Positions 1-11,930 of a DNA stretch of 64,000 nucleotides are shown here, in pieces. The notes under the pieces were generated by a model. It was given only the letters and a program-made list of their open reading frames with translations. It was not told the DNA's origin and ran no database searches. The stretch's first letter is position 1. Each line of letters starts with the position of its first letter. Both the position numbers and the translations under genes were made by a program. The stretch lies in the NCBI GenBank assembly GCA_021401465.1, contig JADDMT010000102.1, positions 1-64,000 on the forward strand. The letters run 5' to 3'. The stretch is from Teratosphaeria epicoccoides. Lineage: Eukaryota > Ascomycota > Dothideomycetes > Mycosphaerellales > Teratosphaeriaceae.

Positions 1-776
1 AATCTCAATTTAATCCTCTCTTGCTTAGAGGAGAGTCAGTTACAAGGTCAACTGCCATTGTCGATATTCTTCACAGCTCCCGAGTCTAACACCTAGTCAC
101 CTTCCTGCTATCGGCACCTACCCTTATAACATAGAGGGAGTTATCCTAGCAAGTACACCTTTCAGAAATAGTCGACTAGCATTACTAGCTACGAATCTTG
201 TTTAGCTAGGGAGTATGCTCTGCTATATTACGGGTTAAGGTTAGGGACACGCTCTATAGAAGGGAGGAAGGAAATCATTTATGCTACAAGAAATTACCTC
301 TATTAAGGAAGAGCTTTGTTACATAGATTATAGTTACATAGATTACAAGATAGCTTACCGCGTCTAGTTCTCCTAAGATTTGTTCAAGTAGCTCTAGTTA
401 TACTTTAAACTTAATCGAGGTGTTTCACATTCGTTAACTAGTAAATGTAGAACGAAATAGCTACTACTTTAGTCGGATCTAAGCCTTGTCCTCTTATGTC
501 AAGACGACATTACTAGGCTAGACCTCTTAGGCTTTATCGTGTTTTGCTAGCTAACGATCCTAGGATAGTTTCTAGCTAGGGCTACTCTTAAACTAATTTT
601 CCTATGTGTATCCTAATAGAGTCGCGAGCATGTCTAGCAAGGAATAGCCGCGTAGGTTACTATTATGGCCTTACATGACGCGCCTCTACGCTATAACAAA
701 ACCTAACATTCTGATATAAAGGGTTAGGGGTTTACAGACGCTAGCATAGTAGTAGCATAAGCTTAAGGAAGTCATG
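1..776. other. RIP-degraded sequence, no gene seen
   Basis: AT-rich sequence full of TAG/CTA with no frame that could be followed and no recognisable protein. It is the left flank of element A and was contiguous with 38612 onward before A inserted, because the two sides share the GCTAG target duplication. Confidence 0.6.
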
Positions 777-781
777 GCTAG
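777..781. repeat. Target-site duplication of element A, left copy (GCTAG)
   Basis: GCTAG directly abuts the outer LTR end at 782 and is repeated exactly at 38607-38611 next to the other LTR. A 5-bp duplication is the normal footprint of Ty3/gypsy integrase. It ties the two LTRs together across two nested insertions. Confidence 0.9.
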
Positions 782-1144
782 TAATATAGATATATATGCT
801 ATATGATATGAAAATATCTCGTAGTATGACAGAGTAATCCGACCTTTTAATAGGTATAAGACAGCGCTGCTTTCTGCTTATTGCAGAGGTAGCGCTAAGG
901 GTGCTTATAACCCCTAACGCCCCTTAATTAGGGAAAGCATGTCTGACCGAGCCTATCCCTGTAGGGGTATCGTAGGGTTAGCGACATAGGGGCATCCTAC
1001 GTTAACTATTAATCCTACTTAGACGACATACGACCTAACGTATGTACGAAAGCCTCCTTGCTATGTGTAGTAGGGTCACTACATGCTAAGGGTAGGCATC
1101 AGAACCTATGCGGCTCTAATAGCCCCCTAGTATTAACCGTATTA
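782..1144 (-). repeat. 3' LTR of element A
   Basis: 363 bp, the reverse complement of the LTRs at 30022, 37827 and 59014 and parallel to 38247. Termini read TAAT...ATTA on this strand, that is RIP-altered TG...CA. A pyrimidine-rich stretch (CTACCCCTCCTCCTA) directly follows at 1145, the complement of the polypurine tract. Confidence 0.9.
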
Positions 1145-1864
1145 CTACCCCTCCTCCTATAAGGATGTCCCTAGCCTTACTAAGTAATACATGCGGAATA
1201 TATAGGGTACGGGATGTAGTACGCTTATACTACACAAGAGTAAATAGGTAGATAGCCTACGTACTATATGTCATGCATATACCTTAATACCTTCGTAGTA
1301 AGTACAGGGCAGAGGCGGCTAACTTAGGCGGGTTTTAATCTGTTACATGTTAGGCGGCTTCGTAATACCTTCGCTTTACATACAGATCGAGATATTAGGA
1401 AACTATAAGTACGTACTTCAGTTAATCTTTGAAATAGTAGGGCAAGTATACGCGCCAGCCTTGCTAAGTAGCTTAGCCATCCCTATTTAGTCGTGACTAT
1501 GAAGAACGTGTTATAGAACCTTAGGGTAGGAATGTATGCAGACGCTTTACGCGTACTACTCGAAACGGCAGGAGCGCGCTCCTAGCGTAGGTCTCGCTAC
1601 ATTTTCATGCTAGTAGACTAGTATAAGTATAGTCGTCATACATGCGTAATAGCCGCGTTATCTGTTCTTGCATTATCTAGTCCCCTTGTAAGTTAACTAA
1701 AGGTAGGTACTCTGCGCATATAGTTTAAGTTACTAGCTTAATGGTTGTAGTAGGTAACAGAGGGGCTATCAGAGGGTATAAAAACCTCGCCGCTTTCCTA
1801 AACTTCCTGTTCTAAAACACTAACATTGACCTCCGCTTCTATTTCGCTTAGCTTGCGCCTTGCT
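1145..1864. other. Region between the 3' LTR of A and the antisense gene
   Basis: About 700 bases inside element A corresponding to 37104-37826 in B. It contains the polypurine tract complement and the putative promoter of the antisense gene. No other coding frame was found. Confidence 0.6.
1777..1784 (+). promoter_or_regulatory. TATA-like box upstream of the antisense gene of A
   Basis: TATAAAAA lies 81 bases before the proposed start codon at 1865. The aligned place in B (complement of about 37185-37191) reads AATAAAAC, so the core ATAAAA survives in both RIPed copies. It points away from the LTR, opposite to gag-pol transcription. Functional use is inferred. Confidence 0.45.
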
Positions 1865-3361
1865 ATGTCTGCGGGTCTAAACTAGAGCTCCTTCTTCTTT
1901 AATTAATCAATTAAGATTAAGCGACTTATCTTAGTAATAATAGCTTATGTGCTACAGACTAAGTTCGACGCTACTCGCTCTACCCGCGGCTGTCGCTTAT
2001 GTTAACAATGCCTTGACAACCTTAGCAGCTAAGCTACACACATCTCTCCTCCGCGTGTTAGTAAGGCGTCCCCTACCTACGAGGTATGCGTAGCTTGTAC
2101 TAACTAAAGCGTAGCCGAGATCTACGTTAGCGGATTTGATGAGGGTAGTGTCTACCGCAATTATGTCAACTATAATAGCAAGCATCAAAAATGCTAAGAC
2201 CTCCCTAAAGAGGTGTAAAGCGAGTACAACTAGCTCTGCTATAAAATCGATGACTTCTAGAGTACACGCGACAAGGGGGTTACTAAAGTTACTCTAACTA
2301 TAAACAGGCTACAGGCTAAGTACTACGAGGTACTCGCCTACCTGCTTAGCGCCCTCTTGTCCTTTACCGCAACTACTAACTATTCTTATAGCAGTGTTTG
2401 CTTCGACTCTCTACTAACAGGCAAAAACGTTTATCTAGGTCTAATCGCAGACTTAGTCTAGAAGATCTTAAAGGTGCTAACTATTAGGGTTAAGACCTTC
2501 GCTATAGTACGCATATAGTATAGGTACCCTCTAAGTATAAATGCTGACTTTCTCCGCTAGGCTAACGTTAGCGTCAAGAAATATCTGACTAGCCGCTAGC
2601 GTTAGCAACTCGGGGCCCTTGCCTCTATTAACGATGACTTTAAGACGCAGATAATCCGCAAGAAGGTCATCAAGCAATTTACCGTTCCCGCTACTAAGGC
2701 TACGCCCTAACGCCGTACCGAGAGGCAGCCTGCCTCTAAGCCGGTCCTAAGGACTAAGCCGTAAGTTACTTACTCGAATCCTGTCGCGTGTGTACAGCTA
2801 ACACATTGTAGCGCTACTACTTATACTGCCTTGCCGCTGCTGTCTAAGAAGAAGAAGAAGGCTAGGGCTAAAATTAAGGTTAGTAACAAGGAAGCTAAAC
2901 CTTCCCTGCTTGCGATCCGCACTACATCCGCTAAGACGCTAAGGCACAAGCCTCTAGGCTAGATCTTTAAGGATAAGGAGGATGACGACGTCTAGGATAC
3001 CTTCGGTCCTAACGTGATCCCTTCGCGCCGTAGTATCGCCGTACTAGTTACGCCTAAGGGAGACACTAAGTCTAATGATGTAGGCGACACTTATGTCAAG
3101 AAGCGTAAGATAATCTCGAGGGCCGAGCGCGACAGCCGCAAGCGCGCCTAAGTCTCTTCGCCTTCTAATGCTAAGGATGAGGTAGTTGTCGCGACTAGGC
3201 GCGGTAAGGATGTCGCTAGCTCTCTAGCTACTATAGGCTCTGAAGACGAGCTCCCTTGTAACCTACTAAAGAAGAAGATGCTAGCCTCTCTCTATAGCGT
3301 TACTACTCCTGTCACTTATAGTTACTTCAGGGTGTTTAGTAGACCCCGTGTAGGTAGGTAG
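1865..3361 (+). pseudogene. Antisense accessory gene of element A (498 codons, unknown function)
   Basis: One frame runs from ATG 1865 to TAG 3359-3361. It is antisense to gag-pol and lies between pol and the 3' LTR. It is interrupted by scattered TAG/TAA codons at places convertible from CAG/CAA/TGG. Visible traits are a Cys cluster at about residues 42-80 (CxxC, CxxC and a later CVAC), an Ile/Leu-rich middle, and a basic run KKKKKARAKIK near residue 327 that resembles a nuclear localisation signal, followed by a Ser/Arg/Lys-rich C-terminus ending RPRVGR. The B copy (complement 35607-37103) has exactly the same length, 1497 nt, and an alignable sequence throughout, so no frame-breaking indel has accumulated between two heavily mutated copies. 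A zinc-binding nuclear protein is an inference; I do not recognise the family by name. Confidence 0.7.
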
Positions 3362-3577
3362 TCCCTAGTAGACTATAACAAGAAAGACTCTTCTGCTTTA
3401 GGTTTAGTCAGGAAGCCCTTAACTAGTAGTCGCTAAGTATTAGCTACGAAGCTAATCTGAGCATGTCTCTTGTTCTCCTTAGGTTTATTCTAGGTATGCC
3501 TTTAGGCATTAATAATGTATAAGTAGGGCGTTTGCTTCTTGTTATTACTTCGCGCGTTATGTGCTACATACACATGT

Positions 3578-6500
3578 AAAGAATCCTACTCTAAAACTCT
3601 TATCTTCCTACAAATTAACCTTCTTAAGCCCTGCTTACGCCTCCTCTACCCTTCGAATCCACGAATAGCTTCTAGAGCGTTCTTGTAGTCTTTAGCCGGA
3701 ACCTATTATGTGTACTTAGGTAGGTATCCTTTCTACTTTACTAGATAGTACGTTACGCCTTTACGCTATATACTGTCCTTAATGCCCTCGACTTCCTACT
3801 CTTCGTTCTCTTCTACTACTAGCATCAGGTCCGCAGGCTCTTCGCCCTCGCGCTATACCTATGGTTTAAGTAGAGATACGTAGAAGACGTTATGTACATA
3901 ATACGACAATAGCAATAATAGCTAGTATGCCTGCAAGCCTATCGCGTCGCGTATCTAGAAGGGTCTAACAAACCTTAGTGTTATCTTCTTACTTAGAAGT
4001 TTTAGCTTGAGATTCTTCGTTAATAGTAACACCTTCGTACTAACCGCGTACTACATCGGTTTAGCATAGGCGTTATTATGTTTAATCTAGGATTCTAAGG
4101 CCTTTTTCTAGTATTCTATTAGTACTAAATGTACCTCGCGCATACGCCGCGCTAATTCCGCGGCGGCTAGTACCCTCTCCTTAGAAGACTCGTCCTAAGG
4201 CGGTTCTAGGTGTATTTCTAGATCAAAGCTATAAAGAATCTAAAATAGCGACATGCGTATAGTAGCATACATGCTATTATTAACTGCAAATTCCGCCATA
4301 GGAATTACGTTAGCCTAGGCATCCTGATTCTTAGTATAGTAGCACTAAAGGTACTACTTAAGAGTCTAGTTTATACGTTTAGTCTAACTATTAGTCTGCA
4401 GATAGAATGCTATACTTAGGTAGTACTTAACACGCGCCTTAAACACAAATTCTTGCTAGTATTTACTAGTAAAGACAGAACCTCGATCCGATAGGATACT
4501 TCGGGGGACACTAAAGCGCTATATGACTTCTTCACGAAGTAGTCGCGCAAGCTCGCTGCTTGTGCACTTTTTCGTATATAGGATGAAGACATTTATCTTC
4601 GAGTATTAGTCGACTACTTTAAGGACAGCATTAACCACATCGCCTCTCTACCTTGCTAGCAGCAAATTAGTAATGAAATCTATAGTCAAGTCTTGCCATA
4701 GTCTCTCTAGTAGTAGGAGCGCCTAAGTATCGCTATAAGGGCGATAGTACCGAGATTTGCTAATCTAGCATGTCTAGCAGGATTTGACATAGTTAGAGAC
4801 ATCCTGTTCTAGCGTTAGCAACTAGTATTTACGTCTAAGAAGCGCGTTTGTCTTCTCTACGCTAAAATGGCCCGCAAGTTTATTGTCATGATAAATATAG
4901 AGGAGCTACAAACGGAGTATGTAGTTAGCAGGTACGTAGAGTCTATTATTAAAGTACTACAAGTCGCCGACTTAGTCTAGTACTTCGGACTACCTGTAGT
5001 GTCCTAGAGGGCTAAAACCTTCTTAATTAACTCCGGTTCTCGCTCTTGTAACTGCTAAATAAGTCTCGAGACCTCTTTAAAGGGTTCTTTAGACATCGCA
5101 TGCTTACTACATGTATGCTAGTTAACTACTACATAGATTAAGCTAGACATAGTCGCTATAACCGCTAGGTAGGAGGGTTTGTCGCTAGCAGAGGCCATGA
5201 GGCCCTATTAGACCTGCAGTCAACCTAGAAGAGGAGCTAATAACAGATCGCTACCCTAAACTACAAGCTTCGTTTGTAGCGTAGGGAGAAGCTATTAGTT
5301 ACCCTGCTCCCTAGTGTCGTAGTCCGGTCGTCGCGAAGGACTATTAGCTAGATTCGTCTTTCTAGAACGATGCTAGATAACGAAGTTAAAGCTAGCGAGG
5401 AAAGTCGCCTACCTTGCTTGCCGACTACTTAGCTACTTCACGCCTATGAAGCCGCGAAGGTTGTTATAGTTAGTAAGCACCTTAATAGGGTACGCTACGC
5501 CTTCGAGGTAGTGTTAGTACTCCTTAAAGCCGTTAATAATAGCTTAAAGCTCTTAGTCATAAGTCTCGTAGTTAAGTTTAGCGCCTTGCATCTTCCGCGA
5601 CTAGAAGGTAATCAGGTACTATCGCGTACTACCTTTATACGACTAGAGCTACGATATAATTGCGGCTATTGCAAATTTTGAAGTATTAGTCTCTATTTAG
5701 ATCTTCGTAGCAGGGTTAAAGTGCCGAAGTATAGGCGTAGTTTAAAAAGCTGCTTTAAGTTTAGAGAAAGCTTTGCTCTAAGCCTCCTCCTAAGGCACTA
5801 TCCCTAGCTTTTTTCCTTAAATCGCGCCCTTTGCGAGGGCTGTAAGAGGAGCCACAATCTTCAATCAGGATCGTGTAAATCTGCAATAGAAGTTAGTAAA
5901 TCCTAGGAATACCTGTACTTCTTAGAGAGTAGTTAGCTATAGCTACTCCGTAATTACAGACACCCTTCAGTTATCTATGATAACTCCTTCTATAGAGACG
6001 ATGTATCCAAGGAACTTAATCCTATCTGTCAGGAATAAGCACTTCTTTAGGTTCGCATATAGAGCGAACTTGCGGAGCTGTTTAGGTACTATCCTTAGAT
6101 GCCGAATATGCTTCTCCTTCGAGTTAGAGTAGACTAGTATATCGTCTAAATATACTACGTAGCAGGTATTAACGAGGCCGGCTAGGGCCCGGTTAATATA
6201 CGCTTAGAATGTCGCTAGTACGTTAGTTAAGCTAAATGTCATTACTATATACTAGAAGTTTCCGTACTACGTTTAGAATGTAGTCTTCTACTTGTCGCCC
6301 TTTCGGATTAGTATCTAGTAGTAGGCGTCCTTCAAGTCGATAGACAAGAAGATAGCGGCGCGACTAAGGCGGTTAAGCGTCTCGCTAATAAGTAGTAGGG
6401 GGCAGCAGTTCTTCTAAGTTACTACGTTAAGGCCCCTATAGTTAACGTATAGGCAGAGCGTGTTATCCTTCTTTAGGACGAACATAACTAGCGCTCTAAC

Positions 6501-6755
6501 CTCGCTGTCGCTTCGTCGGATCTACGCGTTCCTTTGCGCCTTGTAGAGATAGTCTCGAAGTGTTTTAAGCTACGATTCCGACATAGGGTACAGAGGTCGA
6601 TACGGAGGATTATAACCCTCCTTAAGGTTAATCGCATATTCCGCGTCTAGGGCCTAGGTATAGGCCGTAGCCTCTATGTCGAAAATATCGGCGTATTCCT
6701 CTAACTTAGGCAGAAGGGTAACGTCTTCCTTAACGTTCTGTTTACAGACTGCATA
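3578..6755 (-). pseudogene. pol: Element A pol, C-terminal part: RT, RNase H, integrase, chromodomain
   Basis: Minus-strand frame matching B 32240-35391. From 6755 downward come the start of the reverse transcriptase, the YLDD-type RT core (about 6120-6160), RNase H (5.5-5.7 kb), integrase with its zinc-binding and DDE regions (4.2-5.0 kb) and a C-terminal chromodomain (about 3.65-3.8 kb). Dozens of TAG codons interrupt it and the terminal stop present in B is altered. Where B has a 4-nt deletion before RT, A keeps frame (LEEYADIFD), showing that the family encoded gag-pol as one continuous ORF. The upstream half lies at 28247-29802 beyond insertion P. Confidence 0.85.
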
Positions 6756-6782
6756 CACTATCTTGAAAACCTAACCCCTAAG
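6756..6782 (+). repeat. Left terminal inverted repeat of P
   Basis: Pairs with 28220-28246. Common blocks are TCT(C/T)GAAAA and CCCTAAGTAG. Subterminal motifs AGTAGACTAAGTA and CTAAGTAAG recur inside both ends. Confidence 0.65.
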
Positions 6783-6833
6783 TAGTACGAAGTACGAAGA
6801 GTAGACTAAGTAGAGCTAAGTCAGCTAAGTAAG

Positions 6834-6855
6834 TACTAGTAGTATACTAGTAGTA
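6834..6855. repeat. Subterminal CTAGTAGTATAC palindrome of P
   Basis: One of at least eight copies of a palindromic motif built on CTAGTAGTATACTACTAG found in P (others near 13040, 13134, 13228, 13322, 16884, 17081, 17181, 21871, 27291 and 28045). Position near both ends and between genes suggests protein-binding sites, for example for the transposase. Confidence 0.5.
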
Positions 6856-6859
6856 TCTT

Positions 6860-7250
6860 ACTAGCTCGGCCTACTCGGCCCTACTCCTAGCTACTTGATT
6901 TACGGGCTCGTTAAGCCTTCCTACTCATGCCTACTTGTAGGCATGCTTTTTTAACGGCTTTCTACTTAATCGCTACTTACCTACACTTGTACGCTCCTCT
7001 GACGTGTATGTCTACTTAGCCCTACTCCTAGCCCTGCAATCTAGCGACAGGCATCACTACTAAGTGTTAGCGATATGTAGTAGTTAGAACACATACTACT
7101 ACAGCCGCTTGCCTGTAGTAATTAGCTACTATTCTAATACGTAGTCTATAATAGGCTAAAGAACAGGAAACAGCATCGTTCTTAGGGTGTCGATATTAAA
7201 TACAGGCCCTCTTAACTCACGAGCTTAGCTTGTTTGTCACAAAATACACC
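6860..7250. other. Left subterminal region of P
   Basis: Repetitive short words (CTACTCGGCC, CCTACTCCTAGC, GTAGGCATG) and no coding frame that could be followed. Confidence 0.5.
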
Positions 7251-7279
7251 TTTTTGTCTACTGCTAAATAAACAATCAA

Positions 7280-8860
7280 AACAGACCCCTAGGCTGTCTA
7301 CATCTTATCCCTATGTCATCTACACTGTTACTATAGCCTATACTACGATCTACGTAAGCCCTTCTTATAACAGGGTAGAAAGGTTGCTAACTACTCCCTT
7401 CTTCCTACTATAATGCTCGTAAATGAAACTTGTCTTTAGACTACTATCCCCCTCACATAGCTCGTTTACTACACTAGCTACTACGCTACTATCTCTACGC
7501 TATAGGTAGTCTTTAAAGCCTTCTACAGTTAACGGCTGTAGCTTGTAAGTCGTCTACATCCTCCTATGCCTTTCCTTATACGCTAGGAGGCGCATCTAGT
7601 CCGCAAACTATTCGACGATATTGTCTTTAACCTCTACGCTCTCTAACATTCTCTTATACTTCTTAACTACTAGAAACTAAAGTCAAGGTAGCCGAGTAGC
7701 CATAATAGTCATATAGAGTACGAACTACTTAGACTACACGAAACTGTAGAGGTCCGCATTAATGTCATCTAAATTCTAGTAAATACATACATACCTGCCT
7801 ACTATGTTAGTAGTAGGCAAGTAGCTACTATGACTAAAATATGCTACTGTCGAATTACATCTACCTGCTATTGCCGTATTAAATCAACAGGGACTATAGC
7901 TCTTACTAGCATGCTAGTCTTACAGGAGCTAAGAAACAAGTAAACTATAAGTAATACTATCTCCGCTAGCTCGCTAGACTTCAGGAAACATAGCTAGACC
8001 CCCCTTTAGAACACTACTATGTCCTTACGCCCGCCTGCTCGCTAGCCTACTATAGCCTTAGAAACATGTGTTAGTATGCACATATGCACTTGTTAGCGTA
8101 TCTCGTTCCTCTGTACGTAGTACTAGACGATAAACGGCTTGTTTATTATGCCATTTAACGTGGCTAAGTTGTTACTAGCTCCTATGACGACGTCGCTAAA
8201 CTCGCCCTATAGACGCTGTCTAAACCATGGAGAGAACTCGTCGTATAATAGCTCTATGTCGTGGGTATTCTACAGGCCTTAGTAGAATGCCTAGGTATAC
8301 TAGTCTTCTGTCTTATACTTGACATTAACCTTCTTTTAGCCTGACTAATTAGCGTCTTCTGTCTTTATTATAATGAAGACAACCTTCCTATTCCTTTTGC
8401 TCCTAAACACACGGACCCCCCTAATACTAATCTAAGGGGCGTTAGGGGTCCCCATGTAACTGACGACAATTAGCCTGCTAAAGAAAAGCTCATGTGTACC
8501 TAGCGGTCTAGTAAGTAGCACTTCGAACACCTTGTTCGTAATTAGGGGTAGTATACTATTAGCCTGCTCCCTTGTTACGCGACTTGCTATGTCCTCCCCT
8601 TTAAAGATCTTCTTAAACAGCAGGATTTTAACGTGTCTAGTAAACATGAAGTTAGTGACTAGTCGTCATATCTTAGGGTTAACTACATACTAATTCCTAT
8701 TCTAGGTTAGCTACTTAGCGTAGCTGTCCTTATAGTTGTCATACTAGTCGATTATCTGGCAATTATTGCTATAGTAGGCTACTGCCTAACATGGGCACTT
8801 CTTAAGCGGGCTGTCGATGCTACAATTAGTGTATTAAGCGACTATGCTAGCCATAGTCTT
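7280..8860 (-). pseudogene. Unrecognised gene of P (minus strand)
   Basis: Two minus-strand frames with only TAG-type stops can be read. An upstream part around 8100-8830 includes a 71-residue uninterrupted stretch (8432-8647) with ILLFKKIFKGEDIASRVTRE. A downstream part around 7300-7780 reads like a helical protein (MLESVEVKDNIVE, KGVVSNLSTLL). The change of frame between them may be an intron or an indel. I do not recognise a domain. Composition and decay match the rest of P. Confidence 0.4.
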
Positions 8861-9704
8861 AAATAGTAAGATAGAGGGTTAATTGATGTTACTACTACTT
8901 GTGTGTATTAGGCAAGTCTTCGAAGTTAGTTAATGTAATTAGTAAAGAGTTAAAGTAGAAGAGTAGTAGTAGATATAGATATCTCTTACTGCTAAGTACA
9001 CGTGCTACTACCTAGCTAGCGCACATGAGGCTATCGTAACTGCTGTCTAGATTAGTTAGCTACTATGTGCCGCTATGTGCTACATATAGGTAGTTATGCG
9101 CTCTTAACAAAGAAGTAGTAACTATGGCAACATCTATCCTATGCAGCTGTATCTGCCAAGTACATATGCTGCCGTCAAGCTAGCGTCAGTGTAACTATGT
9201 CGTAGTTGCTACTATTCCTAATGCCCCTGTATAGTAGTAGATAAGGTTAGTAGGTCGTAACTACGAGGATCATTTTTTACTGCCTTTTAAGGCAGAATCG
9301 CCTGATATTATGCCTTCTTTATTTAGTCATGTGCCTAGGTAGTAGTATGTAATATTTAACCGAATCTGTGACAGTGTCGCGTGCCTTCTGTTTCTGGCCA
9401 TTTTTTAGGTAGTAGCGTCATGTGCCTTCTATTTCTAGTCATTTCTCAGGCAGAAGCTAATAATGTAATGATATAACGTGTGTAGTTAGCGACTATGTAG
9501 AGCACATGACCTATAGCTACTAAAATACAAAAGAAGCTTAGTGCTTCGAATTTCTTTCTTTTAAATAACTACCTTATCTAGTAATCGGCTTCTTCTTTAG
9601 CATCTATATAGATACTAGCATACTAACAATACTATAGCATGTAAGCATTATATGCTTGTATGACGAGACTATGTACTAACGCGCTAGTAGATTCCAAACC
9701 TACT
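8861..9704. other. Intergenic region of P with short imperfect direct repeats
   Basis: Between divergently oriented genes. Three imperfect copies of a roughly 40-bp unit with the core TGCCTTCT(A/G)TTTCT(A/G) start near 9310, 9381 and 9422, and a small inverted repeat (ACTGCCTTTTAAGGCAG-like) sits at about 9279-9295. No gene seen. Confidence 0.5.
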
Positions 9705-10150
9705 ATGTCGACTAATCTGACCCTAGACCTAGAGCCGGCAATTAGTGTAGGTTCTAAGCACGCCGAGTTCGCGGCTAACTACGTCCGCGATACTGTCTAG
9801 GTATCAGAAGCCGCCGTCGCGCTACAGAAGGCATATCTAGACTTCGATGCCTACAAGGATCTTGTTAACTACGCCCCTTAGGTAGAGCATCGAGCTAGGG
9901 ACAAGGTACTTGATGTTACATGCGGTAGTAGCCTGATTAGCCTCCTAGCAAGTGCAAAGCTAGCTACGCTAGATAGTGTATACTTCCTAGACTTCTGTGC
10001 TAAAATGCTAGATAAGAGCTAGGAGTATGTGTTATAGCTAGGCCTTAGAGGCAATACTGTTACTAACTAATCTCTAGTACTATGTAGGACTACTAGGGAA
10101 GCGTAGACTCGTAGCGCTTCATCTAGGCAAGGCTCGGTCATACCCCTACA
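9705..10150 (+). pseudogene. Class I SAM methyltransferase-like gene fragment in P
   Basis: The frame from ATG 9705 runs about 130 codons with only a few stops. Near residues 66-76 it contains VLDVTCGSS, matching motif I of class I S-adenosylmethionine-dependent methyltransferases (usually VLDxGCGxG), followed by an acidic post-I position in VYFLDFCAKMLDKS. Substrate cannot be told from this. It lies upstream of and parallel to the frame at 10240-11210 and could be its N-terminal exon, since the reading frame changes between them. Plavaka-type transposons are known to carry cargo genes, so this may be cargo. Confidence 0.45.
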
Positions 10151-10239
10151 GCCTGTATCAAGCAGGCTACTAGATGCCCTAACGGCTTTTAGATAGTATT
10201 TGCAAAGGGCGTACTAGAGATATTCGAGCTATAGGTCTA

Positions 10240-11210
10240 TTCGAGGCTAATCCGCTAGCTACGCGAGCTAGTTAGTGACAATAGCTAGCTAATCTTAGAT
10301 TAGAAGGAGCCTACTCCTAGCTAGCAGCTACTTTTGCACTAACTAAGCGAGGCTACTTCTATGGCCTATTAAGAGTACACTATAATAGACTAGGCCTTAT
10401 TCCTATTACGCATCTAGAATGTTTAGCACCCCGCCCTACTAAGTCCTAGCTTTGACTGTCTAATCACGTAGTATACTATGATCGCTAGCTAGGACGAATT
10501 AGCGAGGGCGCGGAGATCTATGCTTGCTTTCTTCGCTAAGCCTAGTATAGTAAGTAAGGTATCTCTCTACGTAGACTTTCTAACCTACTACCTGACGGAT
10601 CAGTTAACTGCTCTCTACGGCTTATTCGTCAAGCGAGCAAGAACCCGTGTCAGCTATCTAACCGCGGCGTTAGAGGTTAAATTTAACATGGCATGGCATA
10701 AATAGCTTAATAGCAAGATTAGTAGTACTACTCCTAGGCAGAGAGGTTTCTAGGTCAAGCTCTTATACACTCTCCTCATTAAGCCTATAGCTACGATACC
10801 TCTTAATCAAGTTAAACAGGAATTGTTACGCATAGAGAGACGTGCGCTAGAACGACAGGTAGCGAAGGCTCTATAGAAAGGGCAGTAAATGTACGAGGTA
10901 GATAAGCTAGCTAGCTGCCTAGACGCTAGCTAGCAGAGAGATGTGCATGCGATAAGAGACTTTTAGCTAGTAGCACTTACTACTAATCCTGCGGCATGAC
11001 TAATAAGTAGTTATACACGTAGATAGAAGACCTGCTTACGGCTATAGCAGGCGGCAATTCATGACTTTCTTGAGGACTTACTAAGTATCTACCTCTTAGC
11101 AACATGCCTGCTGTCAAAAAGAAGCTCGTAGCTGTTATCGCTAAACACAAGTTTCCCTTTCTTAAGGTTAGTAGCCGCAATTCTGACTAATCATACATAC
11201 ATATACTAAA
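10240..11210 (+). pseudogene. Unrecognised ORF of P downstream of the methyltransferase-like frame
   Basis: About 320 codons in one frame with RIP-type TAG stops and one uninterrupted stretch (10520-10705). Helix-rich and basic, with segments such as LTDQLTALYGLFVKRARTR and VKQELLRIERRALERQVAKA suggesting a coiled C-terminal half. No family recognised. It may belong to the same transcript as 9705-10150. Confidence 0.4.
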
Positions 11211-11267
11211 TAGTTGTTTTTCTAGCTCCTAGCTAAGCTTCGTAACAAGATCTACAAAGGAGTTATT

Positions 11268-11930
11268 ATGTCGCCTACCCTAATTAGCATTATGTTCAAC
11301 TATGGCACAGGTCAGCTAAGTGGCTAAGTCGTCAAGTCTACTAGCGCTAGCTAGAAGAACTGCATGCTAAGAGCCCTCTAACTACTATAGTTATGTCGTC
11401 AGATTTATGACAAAGTAATCTTCATGTTATATAGCATAAATACCTTCTACTTTAGCTCTAGCCTGACTATGATTAACTTCTTCCGTAGTGCTAGCCGCGG
11501 CTAGTATGTCTATAGCATTATCATAGGCATAGAGGGTTCGGCCTTAACGTAGTCTGTTATAGATGCACTTATGCGGTATAGCGTTAGGCTTAGAGACATT
11601 ACATAGAGCATTAAGGCTAGCTTGAACGAAGACACATACCGCATAATCAGAGCGCTCATAGAGTCCGAGCTAGTAGAGGACCGTCCTACTATAGTAAAGA
11701 AGATAAGATTTGTGCCTTAGGAGGGTTATGCGGCTATGTGTAGGGCTAAGATGCCAAAATGGCTTGCTAAGGAGATCGAGCGCTATGCTTAGTCCTAGGA
11801 TGCTATAATGCAGGAAGAGATAGTAGAGGCCTTGAATAGCAGATAGAGTAATCGCTAAAGGCTCTATATAGACCTTACATACGTTAGATTAGAGAGGGAT
11901 AGATAGCAGAATGCTGCTATAGGGTCGTGA
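11268..11930 (+). pseudogene. 220-codon ORF with fungal DUF7730/2EXR-like layout
   Basis: ATG 11268 to TGA 11928-11930 in one frame with several TAG/TAA stops. A segment CRQIYDKVIFMLYSINTFYF followed by LTMINFFRSAS resembles the R-x-I-Y ... N-x-F-x-F arrangement of the DUF7730/2EXR proteins common in filamentous fungi. Function of that family is unknown. It is likely cargo of P. The assignment rests on motif layout only. Confidence 0.4.

Noticed and set aside
236..250. Telomere-like GGGTTAAGGTTAGGG
   Set aside because: Single imperfect occurrence, no tandem array.
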